64,000 nt of DNA from Nonomuraea angiospora (GTDB lineage: Bacteria; Actinomycetota; Actinomycetes; Streptosporangiales; Streptosporangiaceae). The DNA lies in the NCBI RefSeq assembly GCF_014873145.1, contig NZ_JADBEK010000001.1:4340001-4404000 (forward strand), given 5' to 3'. The notes below the pieces were generated by a model that was not told the origin of the DNA, searched no databases, and saw only the letters and a program-made list of their open reading frames with translations. A program made the translations under genes and the position numbers. Below, piece by piece: positions 26,862 to 35,508 of the stretch; the stretch's first letter is position 1; the number at the start of each line of letters is the position of its first letter.

Positions 26862-27893
26862 ATGACCGAGCGACCTCATCCACCCCGACTCCTCGACGTG
26901 GCCAAGGCCGCGGGGGTCTCGCTGGCCACGGCCTCCCGGGCCCTGACGGGCAGCACCGGCGTGAGCGCCGAGGTCGCCGCCCACGTCCAGGCGGTCGCGT
27001 CCCAGGTCGGCTACGTGCCCAACAGCCACGCGCGGGCCCTGGCCGGCGGGCAGGCGTCCATGGTCGGGCTGATCGTGCACGACGTCGGCGACCCCTACTT
27101 CGGCGAGATCGCCAGGGGCGTGCTGCGCGAGACCGAGAGCCGCGGCTACATGGCGCTCATCAGCCAGACCGAGCGCGACCCGCGGGCCGAGCTGGCCAGG
27201 GTCCGGGCGTTGCGCGCCCACCGCGTGACCTCGATCGTGCTGGCCGGGTCCGGCTACGTCGAGGCGGCGACCGAGGCCGACATCGCCACCGAGGTGCGCT
27301 CGTTCACGGCGGCGGGCGGCCGGGTGGCCGTCATCGGCCGCCACCACCTGCCGGTGGACGCCGTGCTGCCCGACAACGCGGCCGGCGGTTCCACGCTCAT
27401 GCACCACCTGCTCGATCTGGGCCACCGCCGCCTCGGCGTGCTCGGCGGCCCGGCCAACCTGACCACGGTGGAGGACCGGCTGGCCGGGCTGCGGGCGGCG
27501 CTCGCCGCGGCCGGGCTCGACTGGCGCTCGTTCCCCGTCGTGCACGGCGACTTCACCAGGGAGGGCGGCGCGGCGGCCACGGCCCGGCTGATGCGGGCGC
27601 ATCCCGACCTGACGGCGGTGGTCGCGCTCAACGACCCGATGGCGGTGGGCGCGCTGTCGTGGCTGCTCAACAACGGGCGCAGGGTGCCCGGGGAGATCTC
27701 GGTGGCGGGGTTCGACGACGTGCCGGTGGCGCGCGACGTCTATCCGGCGCTCACGACGGTCCGGCTGCCCATGGTCGAGATGGGCAAGCAAGCGCTTGAG
27801 CTAGTTCTCAAACCGCCCGCCTCGCGCCCGCGCCGCCGCCGCACCACGCACGAGCTGGTCGTACGCGCCTCCACGGCCCCACCGCCGCCTTGA
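26862..27893 (+). CDS. LacI-family transcriptional regulator
   Basis: 343 residues. The N-terminal HTH reads LLDVAKAAGVSLATASRAL, followed by the hinge VGYVPNSHARALAGG with the leucine-type minor-groove contact. The rest is a periplasmic-binding-protein-like sensor (VGLIVHDVGDPYFGEIARGV) typical of sugar-responsive repressors. The C-terminal tail is basic and proline-rich. It is divergent from the liv operon. Matching operators at 26788 and 27946 indicate that it represses the importer and the secreted genes downstream. A single extra AAGCGCTT core lies inside its own 3' end (27790-27797). Confidence 0.92.
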   Translation: MTERPHPPRLLDVAKAAGVSLATASRALTGSTGVSAEVAAHVQAVASQVGYVPNSHARALAGGQASMVGLIVHDVGDPYFGEIARGVLRETESRGYMALISQTERDPRAELARVRALRAHRVTSIVLAGSGYVEAATEADIATEVRSFTAAGGRVAVIGRHHLPVDAVLPDNAAGGSTLMHHLLDLGHRRLGVLGGPANLTTVEDRLAGLRAALAAAGLDWRSFPVVHGDFTREGGAAATARLMRAHPDLTAVVALNDPMAVGALSWLLNNGRRVPGEISVAGFDDVPVARDVYPALTTVRLPMVEMGKQALELVLKPPASRPRRRRTTHELVVRASTAPPPP

Positions 27894-27912
27894 CGCCGGT
27901 TCACCGGCCCTC

Positions 27913-27971
27913 TTGACAGGCTGATCACCCGGGCTACCTTCTACACGTAAGCGCTTTCGGAAGCGCTTACG
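27913..27971 (+). promoter_or_regulatory. Promoter and LacI-type operator of the secreted-protein genes
   Basis: TTGACA (27913-27918) and TACCTT (27935-27940) are 16 bases apart. Right at the expected start site lies a palindrome (27946-27971) with arms CGTAAGCGCTT and AAGCGCTTACG around TCGG. Its two AAGCGCTT cores are 12 bases apart, the same spacing as at 26788. Repression by the LacI protein just upstream is the simplest reading. Confidence 0.72.
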
Positions 27972-27998
27972 AGAGCGCACCCGGCGAGAGGATCCCGG

Positions 27999-28703
27999 AT
28001 GTCAGCCTTTCGCACCCTCGTCCTGACGGCCATGCTCGCGCTGGCCGTACCGATCCCCGCGCAGGCCGGCACCGCAGCCCCTGACTGCGGCCCCGGCCAC
28101 GCCAAGGTGAAGCACGTCAACGACGGGCGCAACTGGGCGCCCGTCACACCCGCCAAGTGGCAGTTCCCCGGCGACCAGGTGATCCTGGCCGAGGCCGGCG
28201 TCGCCCGGCCGGGCCCGCGGCGGCCCTTCGAGTACGCGGTGCTGAAGACGGGCCCCGAGTTCGGCTCGGTGCGGATCGACGCGCAGGTCCGCCTGGACAC
28301 CCCGACCAGCGTCAGCAACCGCGACGTGATCATCGTGTTCGGCTACCGGTCGGACACGGAGTTCTACTACGTCCACCTCTCTCAGGACAACACCATCTAC
28401 CCGCACAACGGGATCTTCGTCGTCAACAACGCGGACCGCCTGCGCATCGACGACCAGTGGAACGGCCAGGTGGGCGCGCCGCCCGCGGTCACCGACACGG
28501 ACTGGCACCGCGTCCGCGTCACCCACTGCGCCGAGACCGGCCGCATCGCGGTCTACCTGGACGGCGCCACGACGCCGCTGATCACGGCCACCGACCGCAC
28601 GTTCGCGTCGGGCCGGGTCGGCTTCGGCTCTTTCGACAACATCGGCAGGATGCGCGACATGACCGTCAAGGGCACCCCGGCCTGCGACAGCGCCGATCAA
28701 TAG
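27999..28703 (+). CDS. Secreted ConA/LamG-like protein of unknown function
   Basis: 234 residues with a Sec signal (cut after AQA near residue 23). The mature part reads like a concanavalin-type beta sandwich: FEYAVLKTGPEFGSVRIDAQVRL, IIVFGYRSDTEFYYVHLSQD, and RVGFGSFDNIGRMRDMTVKG at the end. This is the arrangement seen in the 3-keto-disaccharide hydrolase (DUF1080) and LamG groups. It is probably a carbohydrate-binding or hydrolytic protein outside the cell. It lies between the LacI operator and the sugar dehydrogenase gene, 28 bases upstream of that gene. Confidence 0.65.
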   Translation: MSAFRTLVLTAMLALAVPIPAQAGTAAPDCGPGHAKVKHVNDGRNWAPVTPAKWQFPGDQVILAEAGVARPGPRRPFEYAVLKTGPEFGSVRIDAQVRLDTPTSVSNRDVIIVFGYRSDTEFYYVHLSQDNTIYPHNGIFVVNNADRLRIDDQWNGQVGAPPAVTDTDWHRVRVTHCAETGRIAVYLDGATTPLITATDRTFASGRVGFGSFDNIGRMRDMTVKGTPACDSADQ

Positions 28704-28731
28704 CCCCCGACTCCCCTGGTGGTGAGCAGGT

Positions 28732-31041
28732 ATGCCGAAACCCCTCCGGTGCCTGATCGCCGCGGTGCTGGTGACCGCGTTATGCGCGCCGCCGGCAGCC
28801 GCGCAGGCCGACCCGACCCCTGTCGACGACCCCATCCCCGAGAAGCCCGCCGCCTCGGCGCTGACGCTGACGCTGGAGGAGTTCGCCTCGTTCCCGAAGA
28901 CCGAGACGACTCCCGAGCCGACCGACACCCGCCTGGTCCGCTGGGCGCGGATCAACTACCTGGGCGAGCTGCCCGACGGCTCGCGCCGCCTGTTCGTCAA
29001 CGACCTCAACGGCAAGCTCTACTTCCTGGACAAGGGCGTGCCGCGCGAATACCTGGACGTCGGCGCCGCTTTCGCGCCCGACTTCGTCTCCGGGCGTGGC
29101 CTGGGCAGCGGGTTCGGCTTCGCCGCCTTCCACCCCGAATTCGCCGGCAACGGCAAGTTCTACACCGTCCACACCGAGTGGGGCGCCGCGCTGACCACGA
29201 AGACCCCCGACCTGACGCCGCAGCCGAGCACGAGGTTCCACGGCGTCATCACCGAGTGGACGGCCGCCGACCCGAAGGCGAACGTCTTCTCCGGCACCCA
29301 CAGGGAGGTGCTGCGGCTCGGCTTCAACGGCCAGATCCACGGCATCCAGCAGATCGACTTCAACCCGACGGCCCGCAGGGGCGGCAAGGACTACGGCCTG
29401 CTGTACGTCGCCGCCGGTGACGGCGGCCGCGGCGCCTCCAGCGACGACCCGCAGAACCTGGCCATCCCGCAGGGCAAGATCCTCAGGATCGACCCGGCCG
29501 GCACGAACGGCGCCAACGGCAGGTACGGCATCCCCGCCGCCAACCCGTTCGCCGGCCAGGCCGGCAAGCTCGGCGAGATCTACGCCTACGGCATGCGCGA
29601 CCCGCACCGCTTCAGCTGGGACCCGCAGGCCGGCAACCGGCTGTTCCTGGGCCACATCGGCGAGCACGCCATCGAGGCCATCTACGACGTCGGCGCCGGC
29701 GACAACCTGGGCTGGAGCGAGCGCGAGGGCTCGTTCACCTACAGCAAGACCGACCGCTGCCACCTCTACACGCTGCCGGACGACGACGCGCAGTACGGCT
29801 ACACCTACCCGGTGGCCGCCTACGACCACGACCCGCCGCCCGGACACTCCTGCACCTCCGACAGCGGCCACGCCGTCACCGGCGGGTTCGTCTACCGCGG
29901 CCAGAAGCTGCCGCTGCTGTACGGCAAGTACCTGTTCGGCGACATCGTGGACGGCCAGGTCTTCTTCACCGTCGCCTCCGAGATGGACGAGCGCACCGGC
30001 CGCCGGGCCACGATCCACAAGCCGCGGCTGGTGGACGCGTCCGGCAGGCAGCTGACCATGCAGGACCTGGCCGGCAGCACCCGCGTGGACCTGCGCTTCG
30101 GCCGGGACGGCGCGGGCGAGCTCTACGTGCTGTCCAAGGCGAACGGGAAGATCTGGAAGATCACCAAGGCCGGCTGGACCCCGCCGGACGTGCTGCCGAC
30201 CCTGCTCAAGAACGTGGTGGCCGCGTACGACTTCGAGCACCCGCTGCCCGCCGACCCGGCCCAGGAGCAGGACCAGGGCCTGTCCGGCACGAACATCACG
30301 CTGGTCAACGGCGGCGCCGCCATGCGCGTGGCCGACAAGGCCTACCGGGGCAGCACGTACGCGCTGCAGACCCGCCAGGTCTCCCCGGACACGGCCGGCA
30401 ACGACGACTGGAAGGCCGGCGTCTACGGCGCGGACGGCGTGCCGACGCTGCGCGCGTTCAACGGCGTCAAGGGCGTGACCGTCATGGGCTGGTTCAAGAT
30501 GCTGGGCGAGGGCCCGGCGCCCAACTCCAACACCGAGGACCCGGCCGACTTCTTCAACGCGATCGGCCTGGCCGGGGTGCTCAGCGGCAACTCCCAGGGG
30601 CACGACGTCCGTGCCCTGCTGGAGCTCATCACGGTGAACGGCGAGCTGCGCGTCGTGGCGCTCGCCCGGCGCGTGGACGGCAGCGCCTCCCAGACGTTCG
30701 CCGCGAACAAGCCCTGGCAGGAGGTGCTGCCCCGGGACCAGTGGGTGTTCCTGGCCGCGACGTTCGACTTCGACACGGGGACGATGAAGCTCTACAGGAA
30801 CGGCCGCCCGCTCGACGGGTCCTACTCGGTCACCGGCGACCCGTGGGGCGTCGATGGCGACCCCGAGCCGGACGTCACCTCGGCGACGGACCCGAGAGGC
30901 ATCAAGATCGGCGGGAGCTATCCGCAGAACACCAGGGAGCAGAACCCCTGCGACTGCCGGATGGACGGCCTGACGTTCCTGGACCGCGTCGCGGCCCCGG
31001 CCGAGGTCTGGGCCCAGTACGAGCTGCTGAGGCTTCGCTAG
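28732..31041 (+). CDS. Secreted PQQ-type sugar dehydrogenase fused to a LamG domain
   Basis: 769 residues with a Sec signal (cut near AAAQA, residue 25). Residues about 60-480 match the glucose/sorbosone dehydrogenase propeller (GSDH): an early NDLNGKLYFLD blade, HGIQQIDFNP, AAGDGGRG, LRIDPAG, YGMRDPHRFSWD, HIGEHAIEAIYDV and NLGWSEREG. Residues about 500-769 match a ConA/LamG-type module (VTVMGWFKM, WVFLAATFDFDTGTMKLYRNG). It would oxidise a sugar or polyol outside the cell with PQQ while binding a glycan. Its stop shares CTAG with the convergent lipoprotein gene. Confidence 0.82.
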   Translation: MPKPLRCLIAAVLVTALCAPPAAAQADPTPVDDPIPEKPAASALTLTLEEFASFPKTETTPEPTDTRLVRWARINYLGELPDGSRRLFVNDLNGKLYFLDKGVPREYLDVGAAFAPDFVSGRGLGSGFGFAAFHPEFAGNGKFYTVHTEWGAALTTKTPDLTPQPSTRFHGVITEWTAADPKANVFSGTHREVLRLGFNGQIHGIQQIDFNPTARRGGKDYGLLYVAAGDGGRGASSDDPQNLAIPQGKILRIDPAGTNGANGRYGIPAANPFAGQAGKLGEIYAYGMRDPHRFSWDPQAGNRLFLGHIGEHAIEAIYDVGAGDNLGWSEREGSFTYSKTDRCHLYTLPDDDAQYGYTYPVAAYDHDPPPGHSCTSDSGHAVTGGFVYRGQKLPLLYGKYLFGDIVDGQVFFTVASEMDERTGRRATIHKPRLVDASGRQLTMQDLAGSTRVDLRFGRDGAGELYVLSKANGKIWKITKAGWTPPDVLPTLLKNVVAAYDFEHPLPADPAQEQDQGLSGTNITLVNGGAAMRVADKAYRGSTYALQTRQVSPDTAGNDDWKAGVYGADGVPTLRAFNGVKGVTVMGWFKMLGEGPAPNSNTEDPADFFNAIGLAGVLSGNSQGHDVRALLELITVNGELRVVALARRVDGSASQTFAANKPWQEVLPRDQWVFLAATFDFDTGTMKLYRNGRPLDGSYSVTGDPWGVDGDPEPDVTSATDPRGIKIGGSYPQNTREQNPCDCRMDGLTFLDRVAAPAEVWAQYELLRLR

Positions 31042-31457
31042 CCGATGGTCTTCATCTGCTTCGTACGGTGATCAGTGAGGTGGAGGTCGCCGCCGAGCCG
31101 CTCCTTCAGCAGGTCGAGCACCTTGCGACTGGACAGCACGGTCCAGAGGTTGCCGACCAGGTGGGGGTTGTACTCGGGGGCGGCGTCCATCCAGGCGTCC
31201 TTGCCCGCCTGCGTCTTGAACGTCGTGACGAAGAACTCGCCATCGGGGGTCTTGCAGTAGCCGGTGCGGATCTCGGCGGCGTTGACCTGCATCTTCGGCT
31301 TGCAGCCGACCTTGGCCGAGAGCTGCTCGACGGTGAGGGGGGCGGCGTGGCCCTGCTTTCCGGCTGCTGCGACGTAGCCGCCCGCGCTCCCTGAGGAGCA
31401 CCCGGCGACCAGTCCGGCCAGCAGCGCGAAAGCGGCCAGACGTGGAAGTGTCGTCAT
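31038..31457 (-). CDS. Small lipoprotein, first of a tandem pair
   Basis: 139 residues from ATG 31457. The signal peptide ends in the lipobox LVAGC. The mature part shares nearly all of its conserved stretch with the next gene: LTVEQLSAKVGCKPKMQV, TGYCKT, FFVTTF, EYNPHLVG and DLHLTDHR. Two cysteines (GCKPK and YCKT) probably form a disulfide. I do not recognise a family. The promoter regions of the two copies are also alike (GGGGTGAACCGGGG and a common GCGTACCT-CGCACATG leader), so the whole unit was duplicated. Confidence 0.75.
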   Translation of the reverse strand: MTTLPRLAAFALLAGLVAGCSSGSAGGYVAAAGKQGHAAPLTVEQLSAKVGCKPKMQVNAAEIRTGYCKTPDGEFFVTTFKTQAGKDAWMDAAPEYNPHLVGNLWTVLSSRKVLDLLKERLGGDLHLTDHRTKQMKTIG

Positions 31458-31507
31458 GTGCGAAGGTACGCGGGCCCACCGGCCCCGGTTCACCCCATAC
31501 CCATTGG

Positions 31508-31933
31508 TTACTTCGGTGGCGCCGGCGTCTGGGAGACCCTGTGGTCCATCAGGTGCAGATCGCCGCTCAGCGGCTCCTTCAGCTGCTCCAGCACCTCGAG
31601 CGGGCCCAGGACGGTCCACTGCGGGCCGACCAGGTGCGGGTTGTACTCCGGCGCCCGGTCCATCCACTCGTCCTTGAGCTTCTCGCTGGCGAACGTGTTG
31701 ACGAAGAACTGGCCCGCCTTGGTCTTGCAGTAGCCGGTGCGGAGGTCGGAGGCCTCGACCTGCATCTTCGGCTTGCAGCCGACCTTGGCGGAGAGTTGCT
31801 CAACGGTGAGGATTGCCGCTGGTTTCTGCGTTTCGCCCGCTGCGACGTAGTCGCCCCAGCCCCCTGAGGAGGAGCATCCGGCGACCAGTCCGGCCAGCAG
31901 CGCGAAAGCGGCCAGACGTGGAAATGTCGTCAT
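31508..31933 (-). CDS. Small lipoprotein, second of a tandem pair
   Basis: 141 residues from ATG 31933, lipobox LVAGC. It is a clear paralogue of the 31038-31457 protein, with identical signal peptide residues apart from one substitution and the same two-cysteine core. The C-terminal tails differ (VSQTPAPPK against TKQMKTIG). The 50-base gap between the two genes keeps a copy of the same promoter-proximal sequence, so each may be transcribed alone. Role outside the membrane unknown. Confidence 0.75.
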   Translation of the reverse strand: MTTFPRLAAFALLAGLVAGCSSSGGWGDYVAAGETQKPAAILTVEQLSAKVGCKPKMQVEASDLRTGYCKTKAGQFFVNTFASEKLKDEWMDRAPEYNPHLVGPQWTVLGPLEVLEQLKEPLSGDLHLMDHRVSQTPAPPK

Positions 31934-32000
31934 GTGCGGAGGTACGCACCCTCGATCACCCCGGTTCACCCCGAACCAGCCCAAAACCGGAGCGATTTCA

Positions 32001-33020
32001 TCAGCGCAGGATGACGCAGCCCTGATCGCGGAGCCGCCGCAGCACCTCCGGCTCGCCGTCGAGCTTGTTCCACCGCAGGTCGAGCTTGTCCAGCGGGGGC
32101 AGGCTCGCGGGCAGCTCGCGCAGCCGGTTGTTGCGCAGGTCGAGGTGCCTGAGGCCGGGCGGCAGGCGGTCCGGCAGCTCGCGGAGGTGGTTGTTACGCA
32201 GGTCGAGCACGCGCAGCTCGCCCAGCTCGGCGACGGAGGCGGGCAGCCGGGTCAGCCGGTTGCCCTGCGCGTGCAGCTCCCGCAGCCCGGCCAGGCCGCC
32301 GATGGACTCGGGCAGCGACTCCAGCCGGTTGTTGTAGAGCCGCAGCTCCACCAGCGCGGCCATCCGCCCCAGCGACTCGGGCAGCCGGGTGATCCGGTTG
32401 TCGGTGAGGTTGAGGTAGGCGAGCCGGTCCAGCCGCCCGATCGCCTCCGGCACCTCGGTGAACCGGTTGTCGCTCAGGTAGAGGTAGTCGGTCAGGTCCA
32501 GGTCGCCCAGCTCGGACGGGACGGAGTCGAGCCGGTTGTGCCCGAGGTCCAGCATGCGCAGCCGGGCCAGCCCGCCGATCGCGGGCGGGACCTCGGTGAG
32601 CGCGTTCTCGGCGAGGTTGAGGGATTCGAGGCCGGTCAGCTTCCAGAGCGAGGCGGGCACGCCGGTCAGCCCGTTGCCGCCCGCCGCGAGGTGGCGCAGG
32701 GCGGGGCTCAGCCGGTCGGGGATGGCGCCGACGCGGTTGCCGTACAGGAAGAGCGTCTCCAGGCTCGGCGGGCAGCCCGGGAAGGACGTCAGCTCGTTGC
32801 CGTCCAGGTGCAGCGCGCGCAGCGCGGGGAGCCCCGACAGGTCGGGCAGGGAGCGCAGCCGGTTGCCGTCGAGCCTGAGCTCCTCCAGCGCGGTGAGCCC
32901 GGCCACCCAGGCGGGCACCTCGGTGAGGTCGTTCCAGGCCAGGTCGATCAGGCGGACGTCGGCGGGCACGGCGGGGAATTCGGTCAGACCGGAAGCGGGC
33001 GCACGCATGGCGCCGATCAT
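32001..33020 (-). CDS. Leucine-rich repeat protein
   Basis: 339 residues from ATG 33020 (ATG 33008 is possible). Nearly the whole protein is made of 20-23-residue repeats of the form LxxLxLxxNxLxxLPxxhxxL, more than a dozen, for example LRLYNNRLESLPESIGGLAG. It has no signal peptide or membrane segment, so it is probably a cytoplasmic protein-binding scaffold. No enzyme domain is attached. The 5' end abuts a 17-bp tandem repeat whose minus-strand units each contain GTG and ATG, so translation could begin inside the repeat. There is no clear ribosome site. Confidence 0.8.
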   Translation of the reverse strand: MIGAMRAPASGLTEFPAVPADVRLIDLAWNDLTEVPAWVAGLTALEELRLDGNRLRSLPDLSGLPALRALHLDGNELTSFPGCPPSLETLFLYGNRVGAIPDRLSPALRHLAAGGNGLTGVPASLWKLTGLESLNLAENALTEVPPAIGGLARLRMLDLGHNRLDSVPSELGDLDLTDYLYLSDNRFTEVPEAIGRLDRLAYLNLTDNRITRLPESLGRMAALVELRLYNNRLESLPESIGGLAGLRELHAQGNRLTRLPASVAELGELRVLDLRNNHLRELPDRLPPGLRHLDLRNNRLRELPASLPPLDKLDLRWNKLDGEPEVLRRLRDQGCVILR

Positions 33021-33152
33021 CGCACGGCCCGGGTCATCGCACGGCCCAGGCCATCGCACGGCCCAGGCCATCGCACGGCCCAGGCCATCGCACGGCCCAG
33101 GCCATCGCACGGCCCGGGTCATCGCACGGCCCGGGTCATCGTGCAGCGGGTC
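33019..33152. repeat. 17-bp tandem repeat (seven copies plus a partial)
   Basis: Seven contiguous copies run from 33019 to 33137. The unit is ATCGCACGGCCC followed by GGGTC (copies 1, 6 and 7) or AGGCC (copies 2-5). A shortened eighth unit ends at 33152, overlapping the stop codon of the large hydroxylase subunit. There are no spacers. Since 17 is not a multiple of 3, each copy shifts the reading frame. Confidence 0.92.
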
Positions 33153-35508
33153 ATCGTTCGGCGGCGCGCAGGTCGAAGAGCTCGGACGGGGAGATGGGCA
33201 TGCGGTCGATCTGGATGCCCTCGGCGTCCTCGACGGCCGAGGCGATGACCGCGGAGACGGGGATCACGCCCGCCTCGCCCGCGCCCTTGACGCCGAGCGG
33301 GTTGAGCGGCGACGGCGTCTCCAGGTGGGCGGTCTCGACGCGGGGGATCTCGGTGGCGTACGGCATGAGGAAGTCCATGAAGGAGGCGTTGACGAGCTGG
33401 CCGTGCGCGTCGTACACCATGCGCTCGTAGAGCGCCCCGCCGATGCCCTGCGCCACTCCCCCGTGGATCTGGCCCTCCACGATCATCGGGTTGATCAGCC
33501 GGCCGCAGTCGTGCACGACCGCGTAGCGCACCACCTTGATCTCGGCCGTGTCCGGGTCGGTCTCGACGATCGCCGCGTGCATGCCCGACGCGAACGTGGA
33601 CCTGATCGGCGAGTAGTAGTCGCGCCCCTCCAGCCCCGGCTCCTCGCCCTCGGCGATCGGCGGCCGGTCGGGCGACGCGGTGCCGGAGAACTGGGTGGCC
33701 TTGGCCGTCTCGTCGTCGAAGGCGTAGCGCAGCGGGTTGGCCAGCACCGCCACCGTGGACAGCGGGATGGACGCGCTCGGCGTGCCGGCCACGTGCACCA
33801 TGCCGTCGGTGATCTCCAGGTCGGCCGGGTCGGCCTCCAGCGCGTCGGCGGCGATCCGCAGCGCCTTGTCGCGTACTTTCCTGCAGGCCAGCGCGATGGC
33901 GTTGCCGCTGACGACGGCCGCCCGCGAGGCGAAGGTGCCCACGGCGTAACCGAACCTGCGGGTGTCGCCGGTGACCACGCTCACCCGCTCGATGGGCACG
34001 CCCAGCTCGGTGGCCGCGATCTGCGCGAACACCGTCTCGTGCCCCTGCCCCTGCGAGGTGAGCCCGGTGGACACGTGCACCCGCCCGTCGGAGGTCACCT
34101 GCACGTGCCCGCCCTCGTACGGCCCCACGCCGGTGCCCTCGACGTAGCACCCGACGCCGATGCCCCTGCCGGGCCGCGCCTCGAAGGAGTCCCAGCCGAT
34201 CAGCTCCTTGACCATGCGGAGCATCTCGGGATAGTCGCCGCTGTCGTAGATCAGCGGCCGGCCGTCCTGGAACGTCATCCCCTGGTCGTAGGGGAACTCG
34301 TCGGGCCGGATGAAGTTGACCTCGCGTACCTCGGTGCGGTCCTTGCCCAGGTATCGGGCGATCTTGTCCATGGTCCGCTCCATGCAGAACACGCCCTGCG
34401 GCCTGCCGGCCCCCCGGTAGGGCGTGACCTGCACGGTGTTGGTGTAGACGGCGGTGAACTCGACCCGGTACGCCCCGATCTTGTACGGCCCCAGGAGCTG
34501 CGTGGAGGTGACGATCGGCACGATGATCCCGTAGGGCGTGTAGGCGCCGTGGTCGTGCAGGATCGTCACGTCCAGGCCGAGCACGCGGCCGTCGTCGTCG
34601 AAGCCGACCCGTACGTACTGGACCTGGCCGCGCTCGTGGGCCGAGGAGATGAAGTGCTCCCTGCGGTCCTCCGTCCACTTGATCTCGTGTCCGAGCGTCA
34701 TGGCGGCCCACGGCACCAGCACCTCCTCGGGCCACGGGTGCACGATCTTCACCCCGAAGCCGCCGCCCACGTCGGGCGCGATCACCTCGACCTGCGGCAG
34801 CGGCAGCTCCAGCGCGGCGGCGACGGCCATGCGGACGCTGGTGGAGGTCTGGGTGCTGGAGTAGACGCGCAGGTCCCGGCCGTCCCACCGGGCGTACACG
34901 CCGCGCCCCTCCAGCGGCATGCTGGCGCTGCGCTCGATGTCGAGCCGGAAGGCCAGCGTGTGCGGCGCGGTCTCGATCGCCTCCCGCGCGCCGCGCCCGT
35001 CGGTCCCCGCGACCTCCTGGACGAGGTGCGCGCCGACGTTGCCGGGCACGTCCTCGTGGACGAGCTGGGCGCTCTGCACGGCCTCCTCCAGGCCGACGAC
35101 CGGCTTGAGGAGCTCGTAGTCGACCTCGATGAGCGCGCAGGCGTCCTCGGCGGCGTACCTGTCCGCCGCCACGACCATGACCACCGGCTCGCCGACGTGC
35201 CTGACCACGTCCCTGGCCAGCGGGTAGGCGGTGCGCCCGTGGGTGAGCGCCGGGTGCGGGATCAGCAGCGGCAGCGGCCGGCCGACCCGGCCGGGCAGGT
35301 CCTCCCAGGTGTAGATGGCGACGAGCCCTTCGACGTCGAGCGCCGCGTCCACGTCGATGCCGCGGATGCGGGCGTGCGCGTGCGGCGAGCGCACGAACGC
35401 GGCGGCCAGCGCGTCGGGGCCGAGGTCGTCGAGGTAGCGGCCCCGGCCGGTGAGCAGCCTGGGGTCCTCCCGCCGCTGCACGGGCTCCCCGAACAGCCTC
35501 GTCGTCAT
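33151..35508 (-). CDS. Molybdenum hydroxylase large subunit (xanthine/CO dehydrogenase family)
   Basis: 785 residues from ATG 35508, coupled to the FeS subunit by an ATGA overlap. It has the aldehyde oxidase/xanthine dehydrogenase fold with the molybdopterin-binding region, including GGGFGVK, TPYRGAGRPQG and GQGHETVF. The active-site loop is of the RGAGRP type, not the AYxCSFR loop of true CO dehydrogenase. This and the neighbouring xanthine permease favour xanthine or another N-heterocycle as substrate. It is the last gene of the permease-FAD-FeS-Mo operon. Confidence 0.88.
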   Translation of the reverse strand: MTTRLFGEPVQRREDPRLLTGRGRYLDDLGPDALAAAFVRSPHAHARIRGIDVDAALDVEGLVAIYTWEDLPGRVGRPLPLLIPHPALTHGRTAYPLARDVVRHVGEPVVMVVAADRYAAEDACALIEVDYELLKPVVGLEEAVQSAQLVHEDVPGNVGAHLVQEVAGTDGRGAREAIETAPHTLAFRLDIERSASMPLEGRGVYARWDGRDLRVYSSTQTSTSVRMAVAAALELPLPQVEVIAPDVGGGFGVKIVHPWPEEVLVPWAAMTLGHEIKWTEDRREHFISSAHERGQVQYVRVGFDDDGRVLGLDVTILHDHGAYTPYGIIVPIVTSTQLLGPYKIGAYRVEFTAVYTNTVQVTPYRGAGRPQGVFCMERTMDKIARYLGKDRTEVREVNFIRPDEFPYDQGMTFQDGRPLIYDSGDYPEMLRMVKELIGWDSFEARPGRGIGVGCYVEGTGVGPYEGGHVQVTSDGRVHVSTGLTSQGQGHETVFAQIAATELGVPIERVSVVTGDTRRFGYAVGTFASRAAVVSGNAIALACRKVRDKALRIAADALEADPADLEITDGMVHVAGTPSASIPLSTVAVLANPLRYAFDDETAKATQFSGTASPDRPPIAEGEEPGLEGRDYYSPIRSTFASGMHAAIVETDPDTAEIKVVRYAVVHDCGRLINPMIVEGQIHGGVAQGIGGALYERMVYDAHGQLVNASFMDFLMPYATEIPRVETAHLETPSPLNPLGVKGAGEAGVIPVSAVIASAVEDAEGIQIDRMPISPSELFDLRAAER

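Noticed and set aside
25529..26863. Longer start for the Liv-type binding protein
   Set aside because: The extension crosses the LacI operator and promoter; ATG 26758 has the ribosome site and begins the lipoprotein signal.
33019..33152. CRISPR array
   Set aside because: The 17-bp units are contiguous with no spacers, so this is a simple tandem repeat.
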